Shown: piece after piece, positions 61,004-64,000 of the stretch | How the letters are laid out: each line of letters opens with the position of its first letter | Position numbering within the stretch: the first letter of the stretch is position 1 | From: Simmondsia chinensis | Lineage: Eukaryota; Streptophyta; Magnoliopsida; Caryophyllales; Simmondsiaceae | DNA length: 64,000 nt | Direction of reading: 5' to 3' | NCBI GenBank assembly: GCA_018398585.1 | Contig: JAGTTD010000006.1 | Span: 6,460,501-6,524,500 of the forward strand | Position numbers and translations under genes: made by a program | Notes under the pieces: generated by a model | Databases searched by the model: none | What the model was told of the DNA's origin: nothing | Seen by the model: the letters and a program-made list of their open reading frames with translations, nothing else

Positions 61004-61582
61004 GCTTCTGAGAGACACACAATTTTGGGTAATAGAGTTGTGGTGAATCCCAGCCCCCCAATACCTCTCTGTATGGACATAAATGTAAGACTGAAACCTA
61101 GCATACATATATTTTATTATATGAATTTGTCAATAATTTCTTTATTTCACAGATTATATGGTTAAGATTCCTCCTAAGAATTTGAGTTAGGTCTGGATTA
61201 TTTCAAATACTTGTTGGCGTGTAAAAGAATTATATATAATTATGCATTTTCCATGGTCCCTAATTCGACTGATCATTTTTGAAAGTACTGTTTGATTGCA
61301 TTTAGAATCTTGAATCCTCCAAGAAATATACAAGCATTATGTGGTCATCAGTTAACCAAGGTCGTTGGGGATAGAAGCTTTGAACACATTCCTTGGGACC
61401 ATGGAAAATGCCAATGTCTAGATCAAAATAGATCAATGCCATGAATATGCGCATAATTACATAAATACGAATATTTTTGTGGAAAATTCTCTCCGAGTCT
61501 AGAGAAAGAATCCCTAGGACCGTAAGTCCACTTACACTACATTGATAGAAATAAACTTCACAATGGAATATGCATTAAAACT

Positions 61583-61820
61583 GTGTTAAGAGTATAAAAC
61601 CAATGTCGTGCCTTCGCTTATCAACTTAGGCTTGTGGGAAAGTGGGTTCCTTGACATGATATTAGAGCAAAAATCCTAAATTAATTTTTTTTTTCCTCCC
61701 CTCTCTTTCGAACTCATGATCTCTAGGTCATCAAGGCTTTGATATCATGTCAAGGAATCTATTTTTTCAAAAGTTTAAACTGATGAGCAAAAGCTTAACA
61801 TTGATTTTATACTCTTAGCA
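61583..61820. mobile_element. foldback element downstream of PAPS
   Basis: The left arm (gttaagagtataaaaccaat, gtgggttccttgacatgata) and the right arm (tgatatcatgtcaaggaatc, attgattttatactcttagc) are reverse complements over about 85 bp, around a T-rich loop of about 65 bp. No ORF. Confidence 0.8.
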
Positions 61821-64000
61821 CTTTGTCTTCTCATTTGTTTGAGTCTATTCTGCCATGGTACTCACCTCAATCTTTGCTTGCTGTATCATGTGTTATTTGT
61901 TTGTATGGCCACCGTGAATTTCAATGATTTACCTCAACTTGGGAGTAAATGAAGTTTGAATTGCACTTGATTGACCTAGCTAATCATTTGTTATGTGTGT
62001 TGATGTTCTTGAAGAATCTTAAGCTTCGGTTTGCCACCTTTTGCATTGATTCAACCAATTCCCCATTTAAGGATTTTGTTTTTTGTTTTTTGTAGTTTTT
62101 ATACATTGTTGTGCGGGAAATAAATATGGACTCGATCCAAGTGACATTTTTTTTGGGGGGGGGGGGGGATACAAGCGCTCTTAAACATCTTATCTTGAAT
62201 GGTTAATAGTTGAGAAATGGAGTGGAGAAAAGTTCGAGAGCTCAACAACCTATCTTGACTAAATTCAATCAGATGACGCAAACCAAATTTGTGTCACCAA
62301 TCCAAGGACTTAAGATAACTAGAATGAGATCAAGCCTAACGAGAGTTAGATGGAGTGAATTGATTTTGGGTCACCAATTTAGGAGCAACACATTCAAGCT
62401 CAAGCTTGGTCATCAAAGCATTAGACTATTAACATAACTTTAAATTCACCTAGTGAACTAAATTGGGTCACCAATCCAAGAAATATGATATCAAGCTCAA
62501 GGCTTACTTGTTAAAGCCTTAGATTAGTAGTGCCAAGTTTAATCCTCAGAAGGTGGGTGAGGTTAGATCCTATGGTAAAATGGGATACCTTCTCGCACAC
62601 TATTATTTGATCTTGGTTATATTTGTTGGTGCAAATGAAAGCTAAAATTACTGTTATTTCTAACGAAGGGAAAAGAATTAAAGCACAGGTGTGTTATAGA
62701 AAAAAAATTGATGAGTTTTTTTTATTGGTGTTGGGACCTTTTGCTGAGCCATATGTTCCCTTATTTATTAGCCTAAAATCCACGCAAGCAGCTTAGCATG
62801 TTCTGGGCCTCAAACCTCCATGATCTGCTAGAACTCTCCCATTAAAGGACACATATTGAAGTAAAAAGGAAAGTCTTCCAACTCCCTCGTAACCGTCCTT
62901 AGGCACGGTTCTTTTCTTAGGTAACTGTATTGAGTTGGGGGTTAGTCTTTGTTGCATTGTCTGCAGATAAACCACCTCGAGTTTGAGCTTTTGATCTTCA
63001 ATAGTGTCTCTAATAACTGCCTCTACCACTTGCTTTCCTTGAACTAATTTATCATCACATGTCAGATGCGTGCCTTGTTAATTAAAACGACGTCGTTTCC
63101 AGCTTCTCTATTTTGTTGGGTAAACACTTGTCGTTTATTAGGCGTTTGCTTGGTGTTAGAAGTTGGAATGTGGGCATGACCGGTGTTGTAAATGGTCTGC
63201 TTATCTTGTCTAGGGTGTCATTTTTTGATAGGGGATGTTTCTTATATTTTGGAATATTGTTATTTTACTTTACTATGTTTATCTTTTGTGCTACATACTT
63301 TGTGTATTAGCTTGAGCCTCGCTTTTGTGAGTATTGGTTTGCATTGCAAGTTCTCTCGCTAATTACGGAATAAAAAAGATACATTGTTTGGCTCAAATTA
63401 TAGGGCATCTAATTATTGGGGCGCAACTGTTATGCTCCAATGCACACTACTCATAGACATCTATGTCTACACATCTCTATATACTTTCCTAATGTGGGTA
63501 TCGTCGCAGCACATCTTAAAGTCATGCTAAAAGACATACATTGATAAAATAATTAGTAAATGTACTTCAAAGGGTATTATTAAGATAAGGATCCAAAAAG
63601 ACATTATGTTTACTGTATATATATAATAAATGCGATATATTGTGAAAAAGGACAAAAAAGACATTTTAGATTAAGAATAAGAAGGGTATTGACTATATCA
63701 TAGATGTTAGAAAGATAATGTGACAAATAGAAGATGATGTGATAATTAGAAAGATAATGTGGTGGATGGCGTGCATATTATTAGTGAAGTCAATATCATT
63801 CTTGGACTTTTCTCAAAACATGTAATCATTTTTCGTGCATCTCCAAAAATGTTGCTTTTGTTTTACATATAATAAACATGCACCACACTTTATTCTTTTT
63901 TTCAAACGTTTCAGCCTATTGAAGTACTTTTACCTAAAACCATTAGGTTTATACCTATCAATTTGACCTTTTAGACATAGTCGCTTCTCGACATCTACAA
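61821..64000. other. AT-rich intergenic region without recognised gene
   Basis: It contains a short poly-G run (about 62156-62168), three gtcaccaa(t)..aagga-type partial repeats (62290-62480) and otherwise unremarkable sequence. The small frames at 62793-63310 have no recognisable domain. Confidence 0.5.

Noticed and set aside
62793..63310. Small frames downstream of PAPS as genes
   Set aside because: Short, without domain, splice context or compositional support.

Overview
This is nuclear DNA of a flowering plant; the species cannot be read from the sequence. It is AT-rich and repeat-dense, with Ty1-copia elements of the Ale/Retrofit and Tork-like kinds, plant L1 and RTE LINEs, hAT and foldback MITEs, and a Petuvirus/Florendovirus-like endogenous pararetrovirus. 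It holds one recognisable host gene.

Layout. 1-4722: 5' part of a decayed Copia element (A, minus strand), cut by the window edge. 5549-5897: foldback hairpin. 6300-11715: Copia B (minus) with both LTRs; a ~1.15-kb solo-LTR-like insert lies where its protease and integrase N-terminus are missing. 11740-13990: dead L1. 14111-15061: hAT element carrying a tRNA-type SINE. 15345-16033: solo-LTR candidate. 16034-17350: dispersed repeat with a small hAT MITE inside. 17884-34280: endogenous caulimovirid DNA (minus), longer than one genome unit and redundant in the protease/RT region. It is split by Copia C (22723-28611, which itself holds a 763-bp hAT element) and by an RTE LINE (32510-33820). 34290-44100: a second copy of the dispersed repeat, an L1 ORF1 fragment with a repetitive 5' region, and a very decayed Copia D.

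46035-60964 (plus): an apparently complete nuclear poly(A) polymerase gene (PAPS family) with 12 coding exons, 747 codons and all GT-AG introns. Its catalytic triad is intact. The introns are swollen by L1 fragments, foldback MITEs, small LINE-tailed insertions and a 98-bp tandem array. 61000-64000 has a foldback element and no gene that I can support.

The most unusual signal is a short interspersed repeat. It joins a 5S-rRNA-like head to a tail that also ends the RTE LINE at 33679-33820. One nearly full copy (42462-42707) and one 5'-truncated copy (51038-51222) sit between target-site duplications; tail-only copies lie at 56049-56185 and 59529-59668. This fits a 5S-derived SINE mobilised by an RTE LINE, with a plausible partner in the same window.

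The insertions give a relative history: pararetrovirus first, Copia C and the RTE LINE into it, then hAT into Copia C. All mobile proteins are broken by stops, frameshifts or lost catalytic residues, so the poly(A) polymerase is the only gene here that looks functional.
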